Part shown: piece by piece, positions 19,001 through 26,115 of the stretch | How positions within the stretch are numbered: position 1 is the first letter of the stretch | Layout: each line of letters begins with the position of its first letter | From: Actinacidiphila sp. DG2A-62 | GTDB lineage: Bacteria; Actinomycetota; Actinomycetes; Streptomycetales; Streptomycetaceae | Assembly: GCF_035825295.1 (NCBI RefSeq) | Contig: NZ_JAYMGI010000002.1 | Span: forward strand, 992,001 to 1,056,000 | Direction: 5' to 3' | DNA length: 64,000 nucleotides | Position numbers and translations under genes: made by a program | The notes under the pieces: model-generated | What the model was told of the DNA's origin: nothing | Seen by the model: only the letters and a program-made list of their open reading frames with translations | The model's database searches: none

Positions 19001-20416
19001 TCAGACGACGCCGACCGACGCCAGCGCGCGCCGCTGGCCGGGGCTGGGGAAGGCGGGGAAGTAGAGGTAGCACACCCCGCCGGTGCCCGAGCCGGTGCCG
19101 CCGGACGCGGTGATCCGCTTCGTACGCAGCCAGATGGTCTCGAACTGGGCCCGCTTGTAGACGTTGCGGACCGCGTCGTCGCTGTCGCTGGCCGGGTCGT
19201 TGGCCACCACGTCGCCCTCGGGCGTGAACCCGGCGATGCACATCAGGTGGCCCGAGGTGCCGTAGCCCGCGCCGTCCAGCTCGGAGGCCAGGAAGGACTG
19301 GGACGTTATCACCGGGATGCCGGCCTTGATCAGCCGCTCCACGTCGTTCAGCGAGTGCAGCCGGGTGATGACGCCCTGCAGGTCCTTGTAGGTGGCGGCG
19401 TAGGCGGCGTTGAACGGCCAGTTGCCGCAGCCCTCGTACTGGTAGTCGTAGGTGTAGCGGGCGCCCTGGTCGACCTGCGGGTCGGCGTACGAGGGGTCGA
19501 CCCAGGCCAGGTCGGCCGCGGTGGGCCCGCGGCCCCAGTACTCGATGACCATGGTGGACGAGGTCGGGCTGCACCAGGCCTCGCCGCCGTTGTCGTACTC
19601 GGGGTACTGGCCCTTGTGAATGTTCTGCGAGTAGCGCGGCACCGGCAGTTCGACACCCGCGCCGACGCCCGGCGTCGAGGTCGGCACGGTGAAGCGGTCC
19701 GGGATGTTCGACGCCATCGCGCCCAGCCGCCAGACCAGCGGCGTCGCGGTGCTGCCGGGCTTGCGGAAGAGCGTCAGCCGCAGCCGGTAGGAGGCCAGCA
19801 GCGGGCCCGCGGCGGTGTCGTCGATGGAGAAGGTGTCGGTCCAGATGCTGCTCTTGCCGTCGGTCTGGTCGTCCACCGAGGTGCGGCGGATGTCCTCGGG
19901 GCCGTCGCCCGCGGTCCAGCGGCCCATCACGTACGCCGGCGTCGCGGTGCCGTCGGTGTAGGTGCCGAGCAGTTCGACCTGCAGCCAGGTGCCCGCAGGG
20001 GTGTGCGCGTTCCAGGAGGAGATCAGCTCGCTCGCCGGGTGCGGCACCGTGCGCTCCGGCGACGTCCAGGAGGCGTACTCCCAGGTCGCGGTGGTCCCGG
20101 TGTGCGGGTCGGTGTAGTCCAGCGTGCCGGTGGCCCGGCCGATGGCGACGCCGGGCCGCCGTCCGGGGACCGGCACGGTGCCGTGGTGGGTGCCGAACAG
20201 CCAGTCGGGCAGCGACGTCCACCCGTGGTAGTCGACCGGCGCGGCGTCGGCGGCCGCGGCGCCGCCCGGCGCGTGCGGTGCGGCGCCGGCGGCCGGCCCG
20301 GCGGCGTCCGGCGCCGCCTCGGGAGCGGCGGCGGACGCGGTCTGCGCGGTCGCGGTGGCCGCGGCCGCCGCGAGCGCGGCGGTCAGTACGGCACGCCGGG
20401 GCGCGGTGTGGGTCAT
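19001..20416 (-). CDS. Secreted C39-like cysteine peptidase family protein
   Basis: The 471-residue exported protein starts THTAPRRAVLTAALAAAAATATAQTASA, a long signal peptide with one Arg pair (Tat possible). After an Ala/Pro-rich stretch comes a beta-rich domain (about 70-260), then a papain-like C39 fold. Likely catalytic residues are Cys near 282 in GGEAWCSPTSSTM, His in GTSGHLMCIAGF and Asp/Asn in VVANDPAS. ATG 20416 has GAGGGG upstream. The promoter region carries a DasR-like element almost identical to that of the neighbouring chitinase, so both may act in breakdown of fungal or arthropod walls. The substrate is unknown. Confidence 0.87.
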   Translation of the reverse strand: MTHTAPRRAVLTAALAAAAATATAQTASAAAPEAAPDAAGPAAGAAPHAPGGAAAADAAPVDYHGWTSLPDWLFGTHHGTVPVPGRRPGVAIGRATGTLDYTDPHTGTTATWEYASWTSPERTVPHPASELISSWNAHTPAGTWLQVELLGTYTDGTATPAYVMGRWTAGDGPEDIRRTSVDDQTDGKSSIWTDTFSIDDTAAGPLLASYRLRLTLFRKPGSTATPLVWRLGAMASNIPDRFTVPTSTPGVGAGVELPVPRYSQNIHKGQYPEYDNGGEAWCSPTSSTMVIEYWGRGPTAADLAWVDPSYADPQVDQGARYTYDYQYEGCGNWPFNAAYAATYKDLQGVITRLHSLNDVERLIKAGIPVITSQSFLASELDGAGYGTSGHLMCIAGFTPEGDVVANDPASDSDDAVRNVYKRAQFETIWLRTKRITASGGTGSGTGGVCYLYFPAFPSPGQRRALASVGVV

Positions 20417-20545
20417 GGGTTCCCCTCGGTTTCCCTCGACGTGGACGGGAATGCCGCCGCGCCCGCGGACAGGCGCGGGGCGGCGGTGCGCACCACTATG
20501 GTCGTTCGCCCGCCGTTTCCACCAGGCTTGTCGGCCCGCCATCAG

Positions 20546-20568
20546 GACCAATATTGGTCTCCACCATT
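20546..20568 (-). promoter_or_regulatory. DasR-like element upstream of the C39-like protease
   Basis: ATTGGTCTCCACCATT (20553-20568) matches 12 of 16 positions of the DasR consensus. It differs at only one base across its first 14 from the chitinase element at 18879. It overlaps a perfect 14-bp palindrome, GACCAATATTGGTC (20546-20559). It lies about 135 bp upstream of the protease start and a few bases past the end of the upstream peptidase gene. Confidence 0.6.
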
Positions 20569-20573
20569 GGCGC

Positions 20574-21704
20574 TCACCCGGGGAGAACCACCAGGTCACG
20601 CCCGGTCAGATTGAGCCGCTCGCCGCCGTCCGGGGTGCACACCGCGATGTCCTCGATGCGCGCGCCGAAGGTGCCGGGCAGATAGATGCCCGGCTCGACG
20701 GAGAAGGCCATGCCCGGCTCCAGCGCCCGCGTGCTGCCGGCCACGATGTACGGCTCCTCGTGCGTCTCCATGCCGATGCCGTGGCCGGTGCGGTGGACGA
20801 AGTGCTCGCCGTCGCCGGCCGCGGCGATGATGTCCCGGCCGACCGCGTCCAGCTCCTCGGAGGTGATGCCGGGCCGCACCGCGTCGGTCTGCGCGGTCTG
20901 CGCGCGCAGCAGCACCTCGTACAGCTCGCGGAAGGCGGCCGGCGGCTCCCCCACGGCGTACGTGCGGGTGGAGTCCGAGCAGTAGCCGTCCTCGGTGGTG
21001 CCGCCGATGTCGACCACCACCGGGTCGCCGGTCCTGATCACCCGGTCGGAGACGTCGTGGTGCGGGCTGGCGGAGTTGGGGCCCGAGCCGACGATCACGA
21101 AGTCCACGGTGGCGTGGCCCGCCTCGATGATGGCGTCGGCGATGTCCTTGGCGACCTCGCGCTCGGTGCGGCCGGGCCTGAGCCACTCGCCGACCCTGCG
21201 GTGCACCCGGTCGATCGCCGCGCCGGCCCGGCGCAGCGCCTCGACCTCGCCGGGGGACTTGCGCATCCGCAGCACCGAGAGCACGTCGCCGGCCAGCGCG
21301 GCCTGGGCGCCGGGCAGCGCGGACTGGAAGGCCAGCAGCTTCTCGGCCCACATCTGGTTGTCGACCGCGAACGCCCGGGTGCCGGCCGGCAGCCGGCGGG
21401 CGATCAGCTCGTACGCGTCGTCGGTCTCGTCGTAGGCGGTGACCTCCAGGTCCAGGCCGCCGGCCGGGGAGGCGAGCGCGGCGGGGTGCTCCAGCCGGGG
21501 GACGACGAGGAAGGGGTCGGCGCTCGCCGGGACGACCAGGCAGGTCAGGCGCTCCAGCGGCAGCGCCTGATAGCCGGTCAGGTAGCGCAGGTCGGCGCCG
21601 GGGGCGATGAGCAGGGCGTCCAGGCCGGCGTCGCCGACCGCCCTCTTGGCGCGGGCCAGGCGCTCGGCGTCCAGCGGGCCGGCTCCCGCGGTGCGTTCGT
21701 CCAT
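20574..21704 (-). CDS. M24 family Xaa-Pro aminopeptidase (PepP/PepQ-like)
   Basis: The 376-residue cytoplasmic metallopeptidase would remove N-terminal residues preceding proline. An N-terminal creatinase-like domain (about 1-140) is followed by the pita-bread domain. The two-metal ligands can be followed: VVVDIGGTTEDGYCSDSTRT (two Asp), HRTGHGIGMETHE (His), VEPGIYLP (Glu) and GARIEDIAV (Glu). ATG 21704 is the start. Its stop abuts the protease regulatory element, so the two genes may be read together at a low level. Confidence 0.93.
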   Translation of the reverse strand: MDERTAGAGPLDAERLARAKRAVGDAGLDALLIAPGADLRYLTGYQALPLERLTCLVVPASADPFLVVPRLEHPAALASPAGGLDLEVTAYDETDDAYELIARRLPAGTRAFAVDNQMWAEKLLAFQSALPGAQAALAGDVLSVLRMRKSPGEVEALRRAGAAIDRVHRRVGEWLRPGRTEREVAKDIADAIIEAGHATVDFVIVGSGPNSASPHHDVSDRVIRTGDPVVVDIGGTTEDGYCSDSTRTYAVGEPPAAFRELYEVLLRAQTAQTDAVRPGITSEELDAVGRDIIAAAGDGEHFVHRTGHGIGMETHEEPYIVAGSTRALEPGMAFSVEPGIYLPGTFGARIEDIAVCTPDGGERLNLTGRDLVVLPG

Positions 21705-21840
21705 GCGGCCACGCTAACTCCCCGCCTGGGACGCCGCGCGTATTTTTCGTCCCCGTGCGGCGTCGCGCCCGCCCCGCCGGGCCGGGACGCGGCTCATGGG
21801 CGGACGCGACCCCGGACGCGACACAACGTAGAGTCGACGC

Positions 21841-22425
21841 GTGGAGGAGCCGGACTGGGGAGATGCGGTGGCCGCACGCGAACCGTCGTGCGGGCCGGTG
21901 AGACTGGTCGCCGTCGACGGCCACGCCGGTTCCGGCAAGACCACCCTGGCCGGCAGCATCGCCGCGGCCCTGGGCGGCGCCCCCGTCGTGCACACCGACG
22001 ACCTGGCCACCCACGACGAGCCGTTCGCGTGGACCGGACGGCTCGCCGCCGAGGTGCTCGCCCCGTTCGCCGCCGGCCGCCCCGCCCGGCACCGCGTCTA
22101 CGACTGGACCGCGCGCGCGTTCCGCGGCACCCGCGAGATCGCGCCGGCGCCGGTCGTCCTGCTGGAGGGCGTCGGCTCCGGCCGCGCCGCCCTGCGCCCG
22201 CACCTCGCGCTGGTGCTGTGGCTGGAGGTCGACCCGTCCATCGCCCGCGCGCGCGGCCTGCGCCGCGACGGCCCGGGGCTCGCGCGCTTCTGGACCGGCT
22301 GGACCCGCGCCGAGGACGAGCACTTCGCCGCCGACCCCACCCGCCCGTACGCCGACCTGCTGGTCCACCAGACGCCGGACGGCTACCGCGCCGCGCCGGG
22401 GCCCTCCCGCGATCACCGAGGGTGA
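21841..22425 (+). CDS. P-loop nucleoside/uridine kinase-like ATPase
   Basis: The 194-residue protein carries a Walker A motif (VDGHAGSGKTTLAG, about residues 24-37). Next come the substrate-site acidic pair VVHTDDLATHDEPF and the arginine-rich lid region around RARGLRRDGPG. VVLLEGVGSG matches the uridine kinase/AAA pattern in this family. The phosphate acceptor is not determined. GTG 21841 starts the frame; the gap to the divergent peptidase gene is 136 bp. The C-terminus (GPSRDHRG) runs up to the candidate RNA region. Confidence 0.82.
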   Translation: MEEPDWGDAVAAREPSCGPVRLVAVDGHAGSGKTTLAGSIAAALGGAPVVHTDDLATHDEPFAWTGRLAAEVLAPFAAGRPARHRVYDWTARAFRGTREIAPAPVVLLEGVGSGRAALRPHLALVLWLEVDPSIARARGLRRDGPGLARFWTGWTRAEDEHFAADPTRPYADLLVHQTPDGYRAAPGPSRDHRG

Positions 22426-22519
22426 TCACTGAATATGCCCGGGTGACCACCCGCCGGACGGTCCGCGACGGCCGCGCACACCCGCCTGCGGCGTCGGGCG
22501 TAGGCCGCGCCATCACCGC

Positions 22520-22549
22520 TTGACCGCCTGGGTATGCAGCAATTACGTT
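22520..22549 (+). promoter_or_regulatory. Housekeeping-type promoter TTGACC-N18-TACGTT
   Basis: TTGACC (22520-22525) and TACGTT (22544-22549) are separated by 18 bp, an excellent match to the Streptomyces vegetative consensus. The expected start is the A at 22557, seven bases past the -10. That base is also the first base of a hairpin. Confidence 0.65.
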
Positions 22550-22556
22550 TTCAACT

Positions 22557-22621
22557 AGCGGTCTTGGACGACCGCTCGCAGAACGCGGAGCCCCCGGTTG
22601 TTCCCCCGTGACCGGGGGCTC
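22557..22621 (+). ncRNA. Candidate small RNA or attenuator with two hairpins
   Basis: Beginning at the predicted transcription start, AGCGGTC (22557-22563) pairs with GACCGCT (22570-22576) around a TTGGAC loop. After 11 nt, GAGCCCCCGGT (22588-22598) pairs perfectly with ACCGGGGGCTC (22611-22621) around a 12-nt loop containing CCCCC. The second stem would work as a terminator, giving an RNA of about 65-75 nt. It could instead attenuate the downstream AAA+ gene. It matches no RNA family I can name; the C-rich loop faintly recalls 6C RNA but the architecture differs. Confidence 0.4.
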
Positions 22622-22904
22622 TGCTCTGCCCCCAACCCGCTGCCGCCGCCCGTGATGTCCGATCCACGCCCGCGCGCGCTCACCGTGCGTGAGCACCCGG
22701 CGCTCGTCCGTCCCCGCGCCCGGCGCACGATGCGGACCACCGCGATCTTCGTCGCACCCTACGGCGCCGCGAACAACGCGGGTACGATGCGAAACGGGGT
22801 GGCGCAGCGCCTGGGGAACGCTGCTGCATGCCTCAACTCCCGCCCGGCCGTGCCGGGTTGGGCGAGGCGTCGGCGAGGCGGGGGACTGGTTAGGTGGGGA
22901 CTTG

Positions 22905-24800
22905 ATGGACTTCGGCACCGACCGCCCGGGCTCCCCGGCCGACTTGGCCTGGCTGCGCGGCGTCGACGCGTACACCGTCGGCGCGTACGCGCAAGCCGAG
23001 GAGGAGTTCAGGGCCGCGGTGCGGATGGACCCGGGCATGGCGGACGCCTGGCTGGGCCTGCACGCGCTGCGCGCCGACACCTCGACGGCGCTGCTGCAGA
23101 TGTACCGGCACCGCGAGCGCTTCGGCGAGCAGCGCGCCGGCCACCGCAGGACCCTCAACTCCTGGTACTGGCTGGGCTGGTGGGTGCAGCCCGTGCTGGA
23201 GACCAGCCGCGACCTGCTGCTCGCGCACGCCTCGCACTGGCTGGACGGCCGCCATGTCGCCGAGCTGGACCAGGCGTTGGCCGACTGCCCGCCGGTCGAC
23301 ACCGATCCGCAGGTCCGCTTCCTGCACGCCTGCCGGGCGTATCTGGTCAAGGACTGGGAGCACCTGGTGCGGCACACCGAGCCGCTGCTCGGCGACCCGG
23401 TCCTGGGCATCGAGGCGGGCCTGTTCGGCGGCATGGCCCGGGTCCGGCTGGAGATGTGCGGCCAGGCCGAACCGCTGCTCGCCGCCGCGCTGATGCGCTG
23501 CCGCAGCGAGCAGCCGCAGCGCAAGGAGCTGCGCTACTGGCTGGCCCGCGCCTACGAGGGCACCGGCCGCACCGCGGCCGCGGTGCCGCTGTACCGGGCG
23601 GTGCACCGGGTGGACCCGGCGTTCATGGACACCGCGGCCCGGCTGGCGGCGATCCACGAGTCCGACGACGGCCTGGACGAGGGCGCGGGCCTGGCCGCGG
23701 TGTCGCTGGCCGGCGCCGGCCAGTCCGTGCCCGAGGGCGGCGCCGACATGGAGGCCGCGCTGCTGGCCGACGCCCCCTCGGGCGGAACCGCGGCGGCCGA
23801 GCTGGACGACCCGCTGACCGCGCCGGGCCCGATCGAGGACCCGCTGCGGGACCGCTCGCAGAGCTCCTTCGGCGCGGCGGCGGCGCCCCAACTGCCGCTG
23901 GGCGGCGCCGATCCGGTGCTGCTCACCCAGGCGCTCGCCGAACTCGACCGGATGGTCGGCCTGGAGCCGGTCAAGCGCCAGGTGCGGGCGCTGTCCGCGC
24001 AGTTGCGGATGGCCGGGCTGCGCTCGGCGCAGGGCCTGCCGGTGCAGCCGCCCAAACGGCACTTCGTCTTCTCCGGCCCCTCGGGCACCGGCAAGACCAC
24101 CGTCGCGCGGATACTCGGCCGGGTCTTCTACGCGCTCGGGCTGCTCGGCGGCGACCACCTGGTGGAGGCCCAACGCTCCGATCTGGTCGGCGAGTTCCTC
24201 GGCCAGACCGCGGTGAAGGCCAACGAGCTGATCGACTCCGCGCTCGGCGGCGTGCTCTTCGTGGACGAGGCGTACGCGCTGTCCAACTCCGGTTACAGCA
24301 AGGGCGACGCGTACGGCGACGAGGCGCTGCAGGTGCTGCTGAAGCGGGCCGAGGACAACCGGGACCGGCTGGTGGTGATCCTGGCCGGCTACCCCGAGGG
24401 CATGGACCGGCTGCTGGCCGCCAACCCCGGGCTCAGCTCCCGCTTCACCACCCGCGTCGACTTCCCCAGCTACCGCCCGCTGGAGCTGACCCGGATAGGC
24501 GAGGTGCTGGCCGCGGAGAACGGCGACCACTGGGACGACGAGGCGCTGGACGAACTGCGCGCGATCAGCGGGCACGTGGTCGACCAGGGCTGGGTGGACG
24601 AGCTGGGCAACGGCCGGCTGCTGCGCACCCTGTACGAGAAGAGCTGCGCCTACCGCGACCTGCGGCTGTCGGAGTACCCGGCCACCCCCACCCGCGAGGA
24701 GCTGGCCACCCTGCGGCTGCCGGACCTGATGCAGGCCTACGGCGAGGTGCTGTCGGGCCGCGGCCCCGCGCTGCCGCCGCCCGAGCCCACCGCCGAATAA
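22905..24800 (+). CDS. EccA-like (CbxX/CfqX family) AAA+ ATPase with TPR-like N-terminus
   Basis: The 631-residue protein has an N-terminal helical TPR-type region (about 10-290), an acidic linker and a C-terminal AAA+ module. The module has Walker A GPSGTGKTTVAR (about 391-402), Walker B GGVLFVDEAYAL (about 448-459), KRAEDNRDRLVVILAGY (sensor 1) and a SSRF arginine-finger region. This is the layout of EccA, the cytosolic ATPase of mycobacterial type VII secretion. No other ESX component (EsxA/B, EccB-E, mycosin) is present here. ATG 22905 is the start. Its substrate is unknown; a chaperone or remodelling role is inferred. Confidence 0.88.
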   Translation: MDFGTDRPGSPADLAWLRGVDAYTVGAYAQAEEEFRAAVRMDPGMADAWLGLHALRADTSTALLQMYRHRERFGEQRAGHRRTLNSWYWLGWWVQPVLETSRDLLLAHASHWLDGRHVAELDQALADCPPVDTDPQVRFLHACRAYLVKDWEHLVRHTEPLLGDPVLGIEAGLFGGMARVRLEMCGQAEPLLAAALMRCRSEQPQRKELRYWLARAYEGTGRTAAAVPLYRAVHRVDPAFMDTAARLAAIHESDDGLDEGAGLAAVSLAGAGQSVPEGGADMEAALLADAPSGGTAAAELDDPLTAPGPIEDPLRDRSQSSFGAAAAPQLPLGGADPVLLTQALAELDRMVGLEPVKRQVRALSAQLRMAGLRSAQGLPVQPPKRHFVFSGPSGTGKTTVARILGRVFYALGLLGGDHLVEAQRSDLVGEFLGQTAVKANELIDSALGGVLFVDEAYALSNSGYSKGDAYGDEALQVLLKRAEDNRDRLVVILAGYPEGMDRLLAANPGLSSRFTTRVDFPSYRPLELTRIGEVLAAENGDHWDDEALDELRAISGHVVDQGWVDELGNGRLLRTLYEKSCAYRDLRLSEYPATPTREELATLRLPDLMQAYGEVLSGRGPALPPPEPTAE

Positions 24801-24809
24801 CGTGCGCCG

Positions 24810-24859
24810 GGCCCGGCGGACGCGCCCGGGGACGCGCCCGGCCCGGCGGACGCGCCCGG
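24810..24859. repeat. 20-bp direct repeat downstream of the AAA+ gene
   Basis: A 20-bp unit beginning GGCCCGGCGGAC occurs at 24810-24829 and 24840-24859, a period of 30 bp. It lies in the short gap between the AAA+ gene and the convergent CBS-protein gene, just before a hairpin. It looks like GC-rich slippage sequence. Confidence 0.5.
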
Positions 24860-24876
24860 CCCGCCGGCGGCGGCCC

Positions 24877-24897
24877 CCGGTCGGCGCCGCCGACCGG
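24877..24897. terminator. Hairpin between convergent AAA+ and CBS genes
   Basis: CCGGTCGGC (24877-24885) and GCCGACCGG (24889-24897) form a perfect 9-bp stem with a 3-nt loop. It sits 77 bp past the AAA+ stop and 40 bp before the end of the convergent gene. A shared terminator is likely. Confidence 0.55.
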
Positions 24898-24936
24898 CAT
24901 CCGCCGCTGCGCGTCCGCCGGCCGGGCCGACCCGTG

Positions 24937-26115
24937 TCAGGGCTGCGCCACCGCCCGGGCCGGGTCCGCCAGGCCCTCCCCGGCGCCGCCGGAGCCCGCG
25001 CCGTCGGAGCCCGCGCCGCCGGAGCCCGCGCCACGGGAGCCGCCCGCGGACCGCCCCGGTCCCTCGGGCTCCTCGGCGGCGGTGTGCGCCGGGTCGCGGA
25101 CCTCGCCGACCAGCATCTCCAGCACGTCCTCCAGGGCGACCAGGCCGAGCACCCGGCCGGAGGCGTCGGCGACCGCGGCCAGGTGGGTGGCCGCCCGGCG
25201 CATCGCGGTGAGCGCGTCGTCCAGCGGCAGGTCCGCGGCCAGCGTGGTCATCGGCCGCCACAGCCGGGCCGGCACCGGCCGGTCCGGGTCGTCGGCGTCC
25301 AGGACGTCCTTCACGTGCAGGTAGCCGAGGTAGGCGGGGCCGCCGCCGGCCGCGGGACCGGCCACCGGGAAACGCGAGTAGCCGGTGCGCACGGTCACCT
25401 CCTCGACCTGCCGCGGCGTCGCGGAGGGCTCCAGGGTGACCAGCTCGGCCGGGGTGAGCAGCACCTCGGTGACCGGGCGGGTGCCCAGTTCCAGCGCGTC
25501 CTCCAGGCGCTCCTGCTCGTCGTGGTCGAGCAGGCCGGCCTGCCGGGCGTCCTCGACCAGCTCGGTCAGCTCCGCGCTGGTGAAGACCGCGTCGACCTCG
25601 TCCTTCGGCTCGACGCCGCAGGCCCGCAGGATCAGCCGGGCGCTCGCGCCGAGCACCACGATCACCGGGCGGAAGACGCGCGCGAAGCCGACCAGCCCCG
25701 GGCTGAGCCACAGCGCGGTCTTCTCCGGGTCGGCCATCGCCAGGTTCTTCGGCACGAGTTCACCGATCACCAGGTGCAGGAAGACCACCAGCGCCAGCGC
25801 GATCACATAGCCGGCCGGGTGCACCAGGTCCTCGGGGACCCGGACCGCGGAGAACAGCGGTTCCAGCAGGCGCGCGACCGTCGGCTCGGCCACCGCGCCG
25901 AGGGTCAGCGAGCAGACCGTGACGCCGAACTGCGCGGCGGCCATCATCTGCGGCAGGTGCTCCAGGCCGTACAGCACCGTACGGGCCCGGCGCTGCTCGC
26001 CGGCGAGCGGTTCGATCTGGCTGCGGCGGACCGAGACCAGGGCGAACTCCGCGCCGACGAAGAAGCCGTTGCCGAGCACCAGCAGGACGGCGAAGAGGAG
26101 TTGCAGCGCGCTCAT
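24937..26115 (-). CDS. CorC/HlyC-type membrane protein (DUF21 plus CBS pair)
   Basis: The 392-residue protein has an N-terminal CNNM/DUF21 transmembrane domain (LLFAVLLVLGNGFFVGAEFALV to about 170). Two CBS motifs follow (about 190-340; GYSRFPVAGP, LGYLHVKDVL, VLGLVALEDVLEMLVGEV). There is no CorC_HlyC C-terminal domain; instead the tail is Gly/Ser/Ala-rich. Relatives are implicated in divalent cation (Mg2+/Co2+) handling. ATG 26115 overlaps the stop of the upstream paralogue (ATGA), so the two are translationally coupled and may form a heteromer. Confidence 0.9.
   Translation of the reverse strand: MSALQLLFAVLLVLGNGFFVGAEFALVSVRRSQIEPLAGEQRRARTVLYGLEHLPQMMAAAQFGVTVCSLTLGAVAEPTVARLLEPLFSAVRVPEDLVHPAGYVIALALVVFLHLVIGELVPKNLAMADPEKTALWLSPGLVGFARVFRPVIVVLGASARLILRACGVEPKDEVDAVFTSAELTELVEDARQAGLLDHDEQERLEDALELGTRPVTEVLLTPAELVTLEPSATPRQVEEVTVRTGYSRFPVAGPAAGGGPAYLGYLHVKDVLDADDPDRPVPARLWRPMTTLAADLPLDDALTAMRRAATHLAAVADASGRVLGLVALEDVLEMLVGEVRDPAHTAAEEPEGPGRSAGGSRGAGSGGAGSDGAGSGGAGEGLADPARAVAQP

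Larger units (their letters stand above)
22426..22904. other. 479-bp gap with promoter and hairpins ahead of the AAA+ gene
   Basis: No protein gene is supported here. A strong promoter (22520-22549) is followed directly by two hairpins (22557-22621). After that comes about 280 bp of GC-rich sequence without clear structure. The AAA+ gene starts at 22905. The segment could encode a small RNA or be an attenuated leader. Confidence 0.55.

Noticed and set aside
22426-22640. A tRNA gene in the hairpin-rich gap
   Set aside because: There is no GGTTCRA T-arm, no cloverleaf spacing and no CCA-ready acceptor stem.
22555-22740. A 61-codon minus-strand frame across the two hairpins
   Set aside because: It has no ribosome-binding site or recognisable content, and it runs through the terminator-like stem; the structure explains the sequence better.
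22905-24800. A type VII secretion locus suggested by the EccA-like gene
   Set aside because: No EsxA/EsxB, EccB, EccC, EccD or mycosin gene occurs in the window.
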